Assembly: GCF_009761675.1 (NCBI RefSeq)
Contig: NZ_QUZH01000006.1
Coordinates: forward strand, 62,001 to 126,000
DNA from: Bhargavaea sp. CC-171006
GTDB taxonomy: Bacteria; Bacillota; Bacilli; Bacillales_A; Planococcaceae
DNA length: 64,000 nucleotides
Reading direction: 5' to 3'
In this document: positions 21,585-30,291 of the stretch, piece after piece
Layout of the letters: each line of letters starts with the position of its first letter
Position numbering within the stretch: the first letter of the stretch is position 1
Translations under genes and position numbers: made by a program
Notes under the pieces: model-generated
What the model saw: the letters and a program-made list of their open reading frames with translations, nothing else
The model's database searches: none
What the model was told of the DNA's origin: nothing

Positions 21585-23099
21585 TTAAGGTCGAGGTTTT
21601 TTCCATTCCTCTGATTTAAGGAGCCGCTTATGATCGCTCTGCATCGCCTTGATCAGGGACACCATCATGAGCATCATGATAACTGAGAACGGCAATGCCG
21701 CGATGATCAGCGAGTTCTGCAAAGCAGTCAGGCCATTTGCATACAGCAGGATGACCGCGATTGTAGCCTGCAGGGCGCCCCAAGTCAACTTCACTGCGTT
21801 CGGTGGTGTCAGCGAACCGTAGGTCGTCTGCATACCCAGAACGAATGTGGCCGAGTCGGCCGAAGTGATAAAGAAGATGGCGACCAGCAGGATGGCAACT
21901 ATGGACAGGATCCAGAACATCGGCAGCTGTTCAAATACCCCGAACAGCGTTTCTTCCGTGAGAAGGCCTGTCAGGTCTGTGCCTGAGCTCTGGACATCCA
22001 TTGCCGTCACACCGAACACCGAGAACCAGAAAAAGCTCACAATGGCAGGGAGGAGCAGTACGCCCGTAAGAAATTCCCTGATGGTGCGGCCACGGGATAC
22101 CCGGGCGATGAAGATGCCGACAAACGGCGACCAGGAAATCCACCATGCCCAATAGAAGATGGTCCATCCGTCAATCCATTCACGTGCATCCGAATTAAGC
22201 GGAGCGGAGCGGAAGCTCATTCTTGGCAGGTTCTGAAGATATGACCCGATCGTATCGGTAAACGTGTTCATGATCAGCAGTGTCGGACCGACCGTGAGAA
22301 CAAGGATCAGGAGAATCACTGCCAGAACCATGTTCGTATTGGACAGGATTTTGATGCCTTTGCTGAGTCCTGACCAGGCGGAAATGGAAAACAGGATGGT
22401 GACGACGATAATGATGATCGTCTGTACACCGAGACTTACCGGAATGCCCCACAGATAAGACAGGCCTCCGTTTATCTGGATGGCTCCAAAGCCGAGCGTC
22501 GTGGCTACGCCGAAAACAGTAGCGAACACCGCCAGGACATCGATCAGTTTCCCGAGTGGACCATTCATTCTCTCTTCACCGAAAATGGGTCGCAGCGTGG
22601 AAGAAATCAGGCCGGGATAGCCGCGGCGGAACTGGAAATAGGCCAGTGCCAGCGCGACCACGCCGTAGACCGCCCATGCGTGGATTCCCCAATGGAAGAA
22701 GGTGTAGCGCATCGATTCAATAAAAGCTTCGCGTGTCCCCGGTTCTTCCGTGGCGGGATCGATGGCAAAGTGGGATAGCGGTTCTGCTGCTCCCCAGAAA
22801 ACAAGGCCGATTCCCATGCCGGCAGAGAAAAGCATGGCAAACCAGCTGATTGTTGAAAATTCCGGGCGATCTTCTGGCTTGCCCAGCCGCATCTTGCCCA
22901 GCGGACTGACGATCATGGCGAGGCAGAAGATGACAATCACTGTCACGATCAGAAGATAATACCACCCGAATGAGGATGTGATAAATGCAGTCATGGAACT
23001 GGTTACCTGCTCGAAACTATCCGGAGCAAATGTACCGTATCCAACTGCGAGGATCACAAGAGCAACTGCGATCCAAAAAACACTGGAAACTTTCTTCAT
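21585..23099 (-). CDS. BCCT family betaine/choline/carnitine transporter (OpuD-like)
   Basis: The 504-residue protein has about twelve membrane segments. It carries the BCCT signatures: the glycine-rich [18 protein letters not shown] stretch that in BetP lines the sodium-coupled substrate path, and the Trp-rich segment [20 protein letters not shown] followed by SRGRTIREF. Family members import compatible solutes such as glycine betaine under osmotic stress, and the nearest known type is OpuD. Exact substrate is not readable. The ATG at 23099 follows TTGGAGGGATT. Its promoter carries a striking dyad. Confidence 0.93.
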   Translation of the reverse strand: MKKVSSVFWIAVALVILAVGYGTFAPDSFEQVTSSMTAFITSSFGWYYLLIVTVIVIFCLAMIVSPLGKMRLGKPEDRPEFSTISWFAMLFSAGMGIGLVFWGAAEPLSHFAIDPATEEPGTREAFIESMRYTFFHWGIHAWAVYGVVALALAYFQFRRGYPGLISSTLRPIFGEERMNGPLGKLIDVLAVFATVFGVATTLGFGAIQINGGLSYLWGIPVSLGVQTIIIIVVTILFSISAWSGLSKGIKILSNTNMVLAVILLILVLTVGPTLLIMNTFTDTIGSYLQNLPRMSFRSAPLNSDAREWIDGWTIFYWAWWISWSPFVGIFIARVSRGRTIREFLTGVLLLPAIVSFFWFSVFGVTAMDVQSSGTDLTGLLTEETLFGVFEQLPMFWILSIVAILLVAIFFITSADSATFVLGMQTTYGSLTPPNAVKLTWGALQATIAVILLYANGLTALQNSLIIAALPFSVIMMLMMVSLIKAMQSDHKRLLKSEEWKKPRP

Positions 23100-23454
23100 A
23101 TAATCCCTCCAATATGTTCGATTTTCGGGAACGTGCACACAGTGACCGACCTTAACGCAAAATTCCGGTCACTGTCAAGGATGCGGCTTGCCTGACATTG
23201 GCCAGCCGCATCCATATCGTCATTTTGCACTTCCGGACACCGGATAAAACCGGGATGCAGAATGATTGCCTGCTTCCGGCAAAATCGTTCCGTTTCTTTA
23301 ATCATCAATTTCCAATACCCCAAATGGGCACATTGAAACGCCGGCTTCCTTTCGTCGGGTAAACGGCTGGCTTATTAATTGGGCAGGAAATTGTCGGTGA
23401 TCGGAGAAAGCGTTATCATTTTTCGATAAGATAAAAGAAGAAGGGGTTGAGGCG
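23100..23454. other. Divergent control region between BCCT gene and hutH
   Basis: No gene is supported here; small frames lack ribosome sites. It holds the leftward BCCT promoter with its dyad (23139-23178), a second inverted repeat GGATGCGGCT (23179-23188) / AGCCGCATCC (23204-23213), and a rightward promoter for hutH (TTGTCG at 23391-23396, 17 bp, TATCAT at 23414-23419). Confidence 0.7.
23139..23178 (-). promoter_or_regulatory. BCCT promoter overlaid by a 10-bp inverted repeat
   Basis: On the minus strand a perfect -35 TTGACA (23178-23173) is followed after 18 bp by TAAGGT (23154-23149). The arms ACAGTGACCG (23139-23148) and CGGTCACTGT (23166-23175) are perfect complements. They straddle the -10 box, one at its downstream edge and one overlapping the -35 and spacer. 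This is where a repressor would sit. The regulator is not known. Confidence 0.6.
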
Positions 23455-25002
23455 ATGATTACACTGACCGGGAGCGGGCTGACCCTCAGGCAACTTAAGC
23501 AGATTGTCGTCGGCAGGGAGCAGGTGACTCTTTGCTCTGAAGCGATGAAAAAAGTAAGTCGCAGCAGGGATGCCGTTGAGCGCCTCATCGCAGATGGACG
23601 GACCGCCTATGGCATCAATACTGGATTTGGCAAATTCAGTGATGTCAAGATAAACGCAGAGGATACGGAGGCACTCCAACTTCATCTTATCCGGTCCCAC
23701 GCGTGCGGACTCGGGGAGCCGTTTCCCGAGGAAGTGTCCCGGGCGATGGCTGTTCTCCGCCTGAATGCACTTCTGAAAGGGCACTCCGGCATCAGGACTG
23801 TTGTGCTCGAGCGGCTGCGTGATATGGTGAACCTTGGAATCACGCCGATTATTCCGAGCCAGGGCTCGCTTGGCGCATCAGGCGATCTGGCTCCGCTTGC
23901 TCATCTCGCACTTGTGCTGATCGGGGAAGGGGAAGCCGTACTGGAGGGGATCGCAATGCCTGCAGGGCAGGCATGGGAGCGGTTGGGCATCCGGCCAGTC
24001 CGCCTCCGTGCGAAGGAAGGGCTTGCTCTCATTAACGGAACCCAGGCGATGACAGCCTGCGGGGCACTTGCTTTTCTGGAAGCCGAACAGCTTGCCCTGC
24101 AATCAGAATGGATTGCGGGGATGACCATAGAGGCGCTCACGGGGATCACGGATGCTTTCCATCCGGCCGTCCATGCGGCAAGAGGTTATCCGGAACAATC
24201 GGCGGTGGCAGAACGGATGAGAAATTGGCTTGACGGAAGCCGGCTGACAACACGCCAGGGGGAGCAGCGGGTCCAGGATGCCTATTCGATCCGTTGCATC
24301 CCGCAAGTGCACGGAGCGACCTGGCAGGTTTTGGGCTACGTCAGGGAAAAGCTTGAAATCGAATTTAACGCTGCGACCGACAATCCGCTTATTTTTGACG
24401 AAGGAGAGACCGTCATCTCGGGCGGGAATTTCCATGGGCAGCCGGTGGCATTTGCACTGGATTTTCTGAAGATCGGCATGTCTGAGCTTGCCAATATTTC
24501 GGAGAGACGGACCGAACGGCTCGTCAATCCTCAGTTGAATATGGGCTTGCCGCCGTTTCTCAGCCCGGAACCCGGACTGCAGTCGGGTGCCATGATCCTG
24601 CAGTACGCTGCGGCAAGTATCGTTTCAGAGAACAAGACATTGGCCCACCCGGCTTCTGTCGATTCCATACCGTCTTCGGCCAATCAGGAGGACCATGTCA
24701 GTATGGGAACAATAGCTGCGAGGCATGCAGCCAGGATCGTCGGTAACGTGAGGCGGGTACTGGCCGTCGAAGCATTTTGCGCGTTTCAGGCTTGCGCCAT
24801 ACGCGGGGAGGAGAAGATGTCTCCTGCCCTCCGGAGTAAGTGGGACAGCCTCTCCAAAACCATTCCGATATTAACAAAAGATCGGATATTCAGTTTGGAC
24901 ATCGCCAAAGTCGAGCGGCTGCTTGATGAGGAAGCCAGAAAATCCGGCCTTCATTCCGACACAGCGGACGGCTCCTGCGGTATGATGGAAGGAACGCAAT
25001 GA
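23455..25002 (+). CDS. hutH: Histidine ammonia-lyase
   Basis: It deaminates L-histidine to urocanate. The 515 residues fit HutH. The Ala141-Ser142-Gly143 triad that forms the MIO electrophile lies in [12 protein letters not shown], and [13 protein letters not shown] and [13 protein letters not shown] are also present. The remaining histidine-utilisation genes (hutU, hutI, hutG) are not adjacent, which is unlike the usual hut operon. It is followed after 15 bases by a 5'-3' exonuclease gene on the same strand. Confidence 0.95.
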   Translation: MITLTGSGLTLRQLKQIVVGREQVTLCSEAMKKVSRSRDAVERLIADGRTAYGINTGFGKFSDVKINAEDTEALQLHLIRSHACGLGEPFPEEVSRAMAVLRLNALLKGHSGIRTVVLERLRDMVNLGITPIIPSQGSLGASGDLAPLAHLALVLIGEGEAVLEGIAMPAGQAWERLGIRPVRLRAKEGLALINGTQAMTACGALAFLEAEQLALQSEWIAGMTIEALTGITDAFHPAVHAARGYPEQSAVAERMRNWLDGSRLTTRQGEQRVQDAYSIRCIPQVHGATWQVLGYVREKLEIEFNAATDNPLIFDEGETVISGGNFHGQPVAFALDFLKIGMSELANISERRTERLVNPQLNMGLPPFLSPEPGLQSGAMILQYAAASIVSENKTLAHPASVDSIPSSANQEDHVSMGTIAARHAARIVGNVRRVLAVEAFCAFQACAIRGEEKMSPALRSKWDSLSKTIPILTKDRIFSLDIAKVERLLDEEARKSGLHSDTADGSCGMMEGTQ

Positions 25003-25017
25003 GGAAAAGGTGATCGC

Positions 25018-25971
25018 ATGAATACGATGGAGAAAATGGGGACGGAAAGCTGTAAGGAAACGGAGCGGCCGAAACTGCTTTTGATCGACGGCATGGCGGT
25101 ACTGTTCCGTGCCTTTTTTGCAACGTCCGTGCACGGACGATTCATGAGGAATGCGGAGGGGACACCGACAAACGCCGTCCAGGGGTTTCTTGGCCACGCA
25201 CTGTCTGCTCAGTCGATATTCCGGCCGACCCATATCGCCGTCTGCTGGGACATGGGGGCCTATACCTTCCGGAATGATCTGTATGAAGGCTATAAGGCGA
25301 ACAGGCCGGAACCACCGGAAGAGATGAAGCCACAGTTTGATATGGGGCGGGAGTCCGCCTATCTGCTCGGCTGGAAAAGTTTCGGCATGAACGGCGTGGA
25401 AGCGGATGACCTGATCGGGTCGCTGACCACCCGCTGGAAAGACGAGGCGGACATCATGGTCGTCTCCGGTGACCGGGACCTGCTCCAACTGCTCGCGTCC
25501 GGGGTGCAGATTGCCTTCATGAAAAAAGGGCACACGGTATTCGATATGTATACAGACGAGCGCTTCCGTGAGGAATACGGATTCGAACCCGGGCAGTTCG
25601 TCGACCTGAAAGCGTTCATGGGCGACTCCAGTGACGGATATCCCGGTGTAAAAGGCATAGGACCGAAGACGGCCACAGGACTGATACTGGAATACGGTTC
25701 CGTAGAAGGTGTACTTCAGCATCTCGATGACTTGAAGCCCGCCGTCCGAAAAAAAATCACCGAACAGCTGGATATGCTCCACCTGTCCCGTGAACTGGCA
25801 GAGATCGACTGCCACGTGGTGTTTGACGCAGACCTGGACGAACTGGAAGTTCCGGAATATGGTTCAGATACCGCTCAGGCACTGGAAGCGGAAGGTTACC
25901 CGACCGCTGCCAAGCGGCTCCTGAATCTGTTCCCGGTATCCGGGGAACAGGAAGAATGGCCATTTGGCTGA
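25018..25971 (+). CDS. 5'-3' exonuclease (YpcP-like, Pol I 5'-nuclease family)
   Basis: The 317-residue protein has an N-terminal PIN-like nuclease domain (LLLIDGMAVLFRAFF, GVEADDLIGSL, VVSGDRDLLQLL). A helix-hairpin-helix region follows (FMGDSSDGYPGVKGIGPKTA). This matches the stand-alone relatives of the DNA polymerase I 5' nuclease (YpcP in B. subtilis), which remove RNA primers and flaps. Most acidic metal ligands look intact. ATG 25018 has a modest AAAAGGTGAT site, and ATG 25027 is an alternative. Confidence 0.9.
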   Translation: MNTMEKMGTESCKETERPKLLLIDGMAVLFRAFFATSVHGRFMRNAEGTPTNAVQGFLGHALSAQSIFRPTHIAVCWDMGAYTFRNDLYEGYKANRPEPPEEMKPQFDMGRESAYLLGWKSFGMNGVEADDLIGSLTTRWKDEADIMVVSGDRDLLQLLASGVQIAFMKKGHTVFDMYTDERFREEYGFEPGQFVDLKAFMGDSSDGYPGVKGIGPKTATGLILEYGSVEGVLQHLDDLKPAVRKKITEQLDMLHLSRELAEIDCHVVFDADLDELEVPEYGSDTAQALEAEGYPTAAKRLLNLFPVSGEQEEWPFG

Positions 25972-25986
25972 GTCTTCATTATGATG

Positions 25987-26017
25987 AAAACCGCCGCAGC
26001 GTTCTGCGGCGGTTTTT
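25987..26017. terminator. Bidirectional terminator
   Basis: The 13-bp stem AAAACCGCCGCAG/CTGCGGCGGTTTT around CGTT has T runs on both strands. It lies between the convergent exonuclease and C39-like genes. Confidence 0.9.
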
Positions 26018-26024
26018 CGTATAC

Positions 26025-26534
26025 TCAGCGGACAGGTGTCATCCGGACAAAGGTCAAAATCGGCCGGTTCCGGGAATAGGGCACCCGGCGGATCCGGCTG
26101 GGACGACCGCGGCCGCCGTTATCATGGATGATGAGGATGATATCCCCGCTTTCCTCGCTGTATCCGACGACAGGCACCCAGTGGTATGCAAAGGTATATT
26201 TGCCGAACCAGCGAAAAGAAAACCACTTATCAAACTTTGCCGCCACCGGACGCCCTGCGAGAATTTCTTCTTTCAATCCGTCGAGCGTACATTTCCTTAC
26301 GGCCCATCCTGTCCCGAGCATATGGGAAGCACCTCTGATAAACTTCCTGACGGACAGTCCGAGAGGTGTGCCGCCGAATGACCGGTAAAGGTCCGAAACG
26401 GTCAATGGACAGGCACCAAGAAGATGCCCGATCATCGTATATGCGGTTACCGGCCCGCAGGCGGAATTCTGCTGTGCCGGGTCGATATCCGGATCATATT
26501 GCGACTTTCCCCTGAATGACTCAATCAGACTCAT
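26025..26534 (-). CDS. C39-like (papain-fold) peptidase family protein
   Basis: The 169-residue protein has the arrangement of the peptidase C39-like family. Possible catalytic residues are Cys26 (NSACGPVTAY), His118 (YHWVPVVGY) and Asp138 or Asn139 (HDNGG). It lacks a signal peptide and any ABC transporter part. Activity and substrate are unknown. The start at 26534 follows CGGAGGGAG, and the frame extends 18 codons upstream without support. Its neighbours do not reveal a role. Confidence 0.75.
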   Translation of the reverse strand: MSLIESFRGKSQYDPDIDPAQQNSACGPVTAYTMIGHLLGACPLTVSDLYRSFGGTPLGLSVRKFIRGASHMLGTGWAVRKCTLDGLKEEILAGRPVAAKFDKWFSFRWFGKYTFAYHWVPVVGYSEESGDIILIIHDNGGRGRPSRIRRVPYSRNRPILTFVRMTPVR

Positions 26535-26590
26535 GCCGGTCTCCCTCCGTATAACGTTTGCACTGATTATACCGCAAGAAAAGGGCATAC

Positions 26591-26616
26591 AAAAAAGGAA
26601 GGCGGTCGCCTTCCTT
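26591..26616 (-). terminator. Terminator of the thioredoxin-like gene
   Basis: The stem AAGGAAGGC/GCCTTCCTT with a GGTC loop is followed by six T on the minus strand. Confidence 0.8.
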
Positions 26617-26621
26617 AAAAA

Positions 26622-26942
26622 TCAAGCATTGTAGCTGTCGAGGAATGTGGTCACCTGATCCGGTGTCTTGGCATTTGCGCTGTGAAGATGGGCTTTTTTC
26701 TCGCCTTCCTTGAAGACAAGAAGGCTCGGAATGCCCATCACTTCGTGCTTGTCCGCGATTTCCGGAAGGGCATCCCGATCCACTTCATACCATGTGAACT
26801 GATTGTACTTTTCCTCGATCGGCCCGATGAACATGTCCATCCGCCGGCAGTCCGGACACCAGCTTGCGTCGAACTTGATCAGTGACTGTTCCGGGTTGTT
26901 GATGATTTCGTTGAATTGTTCAGCTGTCGTAATTTTTTTCAT
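26622..26942 (-). CDS. Thioredoxin family protein
   Basis: The 106-residue protein has a thioredoxin fold with redox pair Cys29/Cys32 in WCPDC (instead of WCGPC) and a cis-proline in GIPSLLVF. The divergent CPDC motif sets it apart from housekeeping TrxA; the partner is unknown. The start at 26942 follows GGGAGGGATAGAG. It is a single-gene leftward unit with its own terminator. Confidence 0.9.
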   Translation of the reverse strand: MKKITTAEQFNEIINNPEQSLIKFDASWCPDCRRMDMFIGPIEEKYNQFTWYEVDRDALPEIADKHEVMGIPSLLVFKEGEKKAHLHSANAKTPDQVTTFLDSYNA

Positions 26943-27003
26943 CTCTATCCCTCCCATACGGATAGTGTACACTTTCCGGCGGGGAAAGGGATAGCCACTT
27001 GTT

Positions 27004-27408
27004 TCAGACGACCGGCGGGGCAGAGCCTTCAAATTTCTTGATGACGGTCTCGTAGTCCTGCCGTTTGGCGGCTTCCGGTTTCATCCAACCGTGGCGGGTG
27101 ATCAGATCGCGCAGGTTCCGGCGGTTACTGTTGGAGTTTTGCAGGAAACTGGAAAGAAGGGATTCAAGTTTGCTGCTATACGTTTCGTTGTCCGCTTCCT
27201 GATAGAGATGGCATAGCTGTTCCTCCATTCTGAGCAGTAGGATGGCCATTTCTTTATCATTAAGGGAACCGTCATTTTGGTCCTGCTGATTATTTTGCTG
27301 ATTATCCTGCTGATTATTGGAGGAGTCTCCGGATTCCTGCCCGTTTTTCTTATCGGCTTCCTGTTCCGTGTTCTGTTCCGCTTCTTTGCCGGCTTCTTTT
27401 TCGCTCAT
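27004..27408 (-). CDS. Asn/Gln-rich hydrophilic protein of unknown function
   Basis: The 134-residue protein has an acidic, disordered first third rich in Gln and Asn (SSNNQQDNQQNNQQDQND). A helical second part follows (about residues 52-125) with an isolated Cys. It has no signal peptide or membrane segment, and I do not recognise a family. It overlaps the upstream 91-residue gene by four bases (ATGA), so the two proteins are probably made together. In B. subtilis this position beside fadN holds genes linked to the spore coat; a spore role here is a guess. Confidence 0.6.
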   Translation of the reverse strand: MSEKEAGKEAEQNTEQEADKKNGQESGDSSNNQQDNQQNNQQDQNDGSLNDKEMAILLLRMEEQLCHLYQEADNETYSSKLESLLSSFLQNSNSNRRNLRDLITRHGWMKPEAAKRQDYETVIKKFEGSAPPVV

Positions 27409-27680
27409 TGTGCCTGGTCCCTCTCTTTCTTCAGGAATTCAAGGATGTCACTTGCCTGCTTCAGATGATCCTTTTGGATACTCTCGAATTCTTTCTTCAG
27501 ATCGGGAAGTTTTGTCGAGGCAGCAGCCGCTCCATACATTTTAGCGCAGAGCTTGCTGAGCTCCATGATCTGCGCAAGATCTCCTATGTTCCGCACAGTG
27601 ACGGTATCAGTCTTGAACAACTCGGGATTCGGCTTGGATTGGTTCCCGGTTTTGATGGCCGGCTTGGAGAAGATGCCCAT
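27405..27680 (-). CDS. Small helical protein of unknown function
   Basis: The 91-residue protein starts with a flexible region and continues as two predicted helices (DLAQIMELSKLCAKMYGAAA; KKEFESIQKDHLKQASDILE). I do not recognise the family. GAGGAGG lies nine bases before the ATG, a strong site. It is the first gene of a two-gene leftward operon, divergent from fadN. Confidence 0.65.
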   Translation of the reverse strand: MGIFSKPAIKTGNQSKPNPELFKTDTVTVRNIGDLAQIMELSKLCAKMYGAAAASTKLPDLKKEFESIQKDHLKQASDILEFLKKERDQAQ

Positions 27681-27771
27681 GTCAGGTCCTCCTCTTATAC
27701 ATGATTTAAAGGTAGGATGCCCTGATGATTTAAAAAGATGAGCGGAAATTCATTTTTTTCGATTGGCCATG

Positions 27772-27800
27772 TTGCACATTGTGGTGAAATATTCTAAACT
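27772..27800 (+). promoter_or_regulatory. fadN operon promoter
   Basis: TTGCAC (27772-27777) and TAAACT (27795-27800) are 17 bp apart. A FadR box follows about 38 bp after the -10 box. Confidence 0.55.
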
Positions 27801-27837
27801 ATGAATAAAGCAATTGCCTATTTTTTTGGCAATGAAA

Positions 27838-27855
27838 TGAATGAGCATTCATTCA
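27838..27855 (+). promoter_or_regulatory. FadR operator
   Basis: TGAATGAGCATTCATTCA is a perfect 18-bp palindrome. It matches the Bacillus FadR (YsiA) consensus TGAATGANTANTCATTCA except at one central base. It lies between the promoter and the fadN start. FadR releases it on binding long-chain acyl-CoA, switching on beta-oxidation. Confidence 0.88.
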
Positions 27856-27875
27856 AAGTAGAAGGAGGCAATCAC

Positions 27876-30263
27876 GTGGCTCACCAAATCAATAAGGCCG
27901 CTGTCATCGGCTCCGGAGTTATGGGCTCCGGTATCGCGGCACATCTTGCGAACATCGGCATTCCGGTTCTTTTGCTGGACATTGTGCCGAATAAGCTGAC
28001 AGCTGAAGAGGAAGCAAAAGGTCTTACGCTTGAAGACAGCAAAGTCCGCAACAGGCTGACAGACCAGGCCCTCAAAAACATGAAAAAGCAGAAGCCGGCG
28101 CCGCTTGCGTCAACGGAAAGCCTTTCACGCATCTCGACAGGTAACCTCGAAGATGATCTCGGAAAGCTGAAGGACGTTGACTGGATCATTGAAGTGGTCG
28201 TTGAAAACTTGGAGATCAAGAAAGCGCTTTACGACAAAATTGAAGGGGTCCGATCGGAGCATGCGATTGTATCCTCGAACACATCGGGCATCAGCATCGA
28301 AGCGATGGCGGAAGGGCGTTCGGAAGGCTTCCGCAAACATTTTCTCGGCACCCACTTCTTTAACCCGCCGCGCTATCTGAAGTTGCTCGAAGTCATCCCG
28401 ACGAAAGAGACTGCGCCTGAAGTGTTGGACTTCATCGTCCGATTCGGAGAAGACCGGCTCGGCAAGGGGGTTGTCATCGCAAAGGACACGCCGAATTTCA
28501 TCGGCAACCGGATCGGGACATACGGGCTTCTGATCACACTGCGTGAGATGATCGGGCGCGGCTACTCGGTCGGAGAAGTCGATTCCGTCACCGGGACGCT
28601 GATCGGCCGTCCGAAGTCTGCCACTTTCCGGACGCTCGATGTCGTCGGCCTGGACACATTCGTCCATGTCGCGAAAAACGTATTTGACCAGACGGAAGGC
28701 GAGGAGAAGGAAGTGTTCCGCACACCGGACTTCCTCGTGAAGATGGTCGAAAACGGATGGTTGGGCGCCAAATCGAAGCAGGGCTTTTATCTGAAGGAAG
28801 GCAAGGAGATCAGGGAAATCGATCCTGCCACCCTCGAGTACTCGCCTCAGAAGAAATTGAAAGCGGCTTCTATTGAAATGGCAAAGCAGCAAAAAGGTGA
28901 GGCCAGGCTGAAGACGCTCGTTTACGCGAAAGACCGTGCCGGGGAAATCCTCTGGAACATCCTGGCTCCTACACTCCTGTATTCCGCGGAGAAGGTCGGG
29001 GAGATTGCGGACGATATCGTTTCAATTGATAACGCGATGAAATGGGGCTTCGGCTGGAAACAGGGTCCGTTTGAGATTTGGGATTCCATCGGTGTCGGGA
29101 AGTCGGTCGGCCGGATGAAGGAGGAAGGCCGGGACATACCTGCATTTGTCCAGAAGATGCTGGATTCAGGAAACACCTCTTTCTATCAGGATGAAGAAGG
29201 AGTTCTGACGTACTTCGACGGTGACGGCTACTCCTCCGTACAGATCAATGACAAAGAGATCGACCTGAGAAAGTGGAAAGCCGGCAATGGTGTCATCAGG
29301 AAAAATGCCGGAGCCAGCCTGATTGATCTGGGTGATGGCATTGCACTGCTCGAGTTCACCTCCCAGGCGAATTCACTTGGTCCTGACGTCATCAAAATGC
29401 TCCTCGACTCTCTGGAGGAAATAGAAAACAACGATGGATACAAGGGACTCGTCATCGCCAACCAGGGCAAGAACTTCTCGGTTGGGGCGAATCTCGGCAT
29501 GATCCTCATGGAAGCACAGGACGATAACATCTTCGAACTGGACTTCATGATCAAGTCCTTCCAGGATGCCATGATGAAGGTCCGCTATTCGAAAAAGCCG
29601 GTCGTCGTCGCACCGCACGGCATGACACTTGGCGGCGGCGCGGAGATCACGCTGCCTGCCGCACATATCCAGGCGACGATGGAAACGTACATCGGGCTCG
29701 TTGAAACCGGTGTCGGCCTGATTCCGGGCGGGGGCGGCAACATCAGCCTATACCGTAAGCATCTTGAAGGGATGCCGAACGGAGTCAAGGCGGACTACGT
29801 CGACATCGCGGCGAAAGTGTTCGAGACGATTGCCATGGCGAAAGTTTCGACATCCGGAGCGGAAGCGCGCGAGAACAATTTCCTCGGCAAGACGGATGGC
29901 GTCAGTGCCAACCGTGATCATCAGATCTATGATGCGAAGCAGGCAGCGATTGCACTTTACGAAGCGGGTTACACGGCGCCTTCCAAGCGGACCGTCCCTG
30001 TTTCGGGCGAACCGGGCTATGCTGCGATGATTGTCGGTGCGGAAGGCATGCACCTTTCCGGATACATCAGCGACCACGACTTGAAGATTGCAAAGAAACT
30101 GGCTTACGTGCTGTCCGGCGGCAAAGTGCCGTACGGTACGGAAGTTGATGAACAGTACATGCTCGACCTTGAGCGGGAAGCGTTCCTGCAGCTTGTGGCG
30201 GAACCGATATCGCAGCAGCGGATGCAGCACATGCTCGTGAAAGGCAAGCCGCTCCGCAACTGA
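27876..30263 (+). CDS. fadN: 3-hydroxyacyl-CoA dehydrogenase / enoyl-CoA hydratase
   Basis: This two-domain enzyme hydrates enoyl-CoA and oxidises 3-hydroxyacyl-CoA in beta-oxidation. The 795 residues begin with an NAD-binding dehydrogenase domain (VIGSGVMGSGIAAHLANIG) and end with a crotonase domain (FSVGANLG, HGMTLGGGAEITL). The GTG at 27876 is chosen for GAAGGAGG seven bases upstream; the ATG at 27801 would include the FadR box in the gene. It is the first gene of fadN-fadA-fadE. Confidence 0.95.
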   Translation: MAHQINKAAVIGSGVMGSGIAAHLANIGIPVLLLDIVPNKLTAEEEAKGLTLEDSKVRNRLTDQALKNMKKQKPAPLASTESLSRISTGNLEDDLGKLKDVDWIIEVVVENLEIKKALYDKIEGVRSEHAIVSSNTSGISIEAMAEGRSEGFRKHFLGTHFFNPPRYLKLLEVIPTKETAPEVLDFIVRFGEDRLGKGVVIAKDTPNFIGNRIGTYGLLITLREMIGRGYSVGEVDSVTGTLIGRPKSATFRTLDVVGLDTFVHVAKNVFDQTEGEEKEVFRTPDFLVKMVENGWLGAKSKQGFYLKEGKEIREIDPATLEYSPQKKLKAASIEMAKQQKGEARLKTLVYAKDRAGEILWNILAPTLLYSAEKVGEIADDIVSIDNAMKWGFGWKQGPFEIWDSIGVGKSVGRMKEEGRDIPAFVQKMLDSGNTSFYQDEEGVLTYFDGDGYSSVQINDKEIDLRKWKAGNGVIRKNAGASLIDLGDGIALLEFTSQANSLGPDVIKMLLDSLEEIENNDGYKGLVIANQGKNFSVGANLGMILMEAQDDNIFELDFMIKSFQDAMMKVRYSKKPVVVAPHGMTLGGGAEITLPAAHIQATMETYIGLVETGVGLIPGGGGNISLYRKHLEGMPNGVKADYVDIAAKVFETIAMAKVSTSGAEARENNFLGKTDGVSANRDHQIYDAKQAAIALYEAGYTAPSKRTVPVSGEPGYAAMIVGAEGMHLSGYISDHDLKIAKKLAYVLSGGKVPYGTEVDEQYMLDLEREAFLQLVAEPISQQRMQHMLVKGKPLRN

Positions 30264-30291
30264 GCGGAAGGCAGACAGAGGAGGATGAACC

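Noticed and set aside
26025-26534. Bacteriocin-processing ABC system from the C39-like domain
   Set aside because: No transporter, no leader-peptide gene and no bacteriocin-like frame are next to it.
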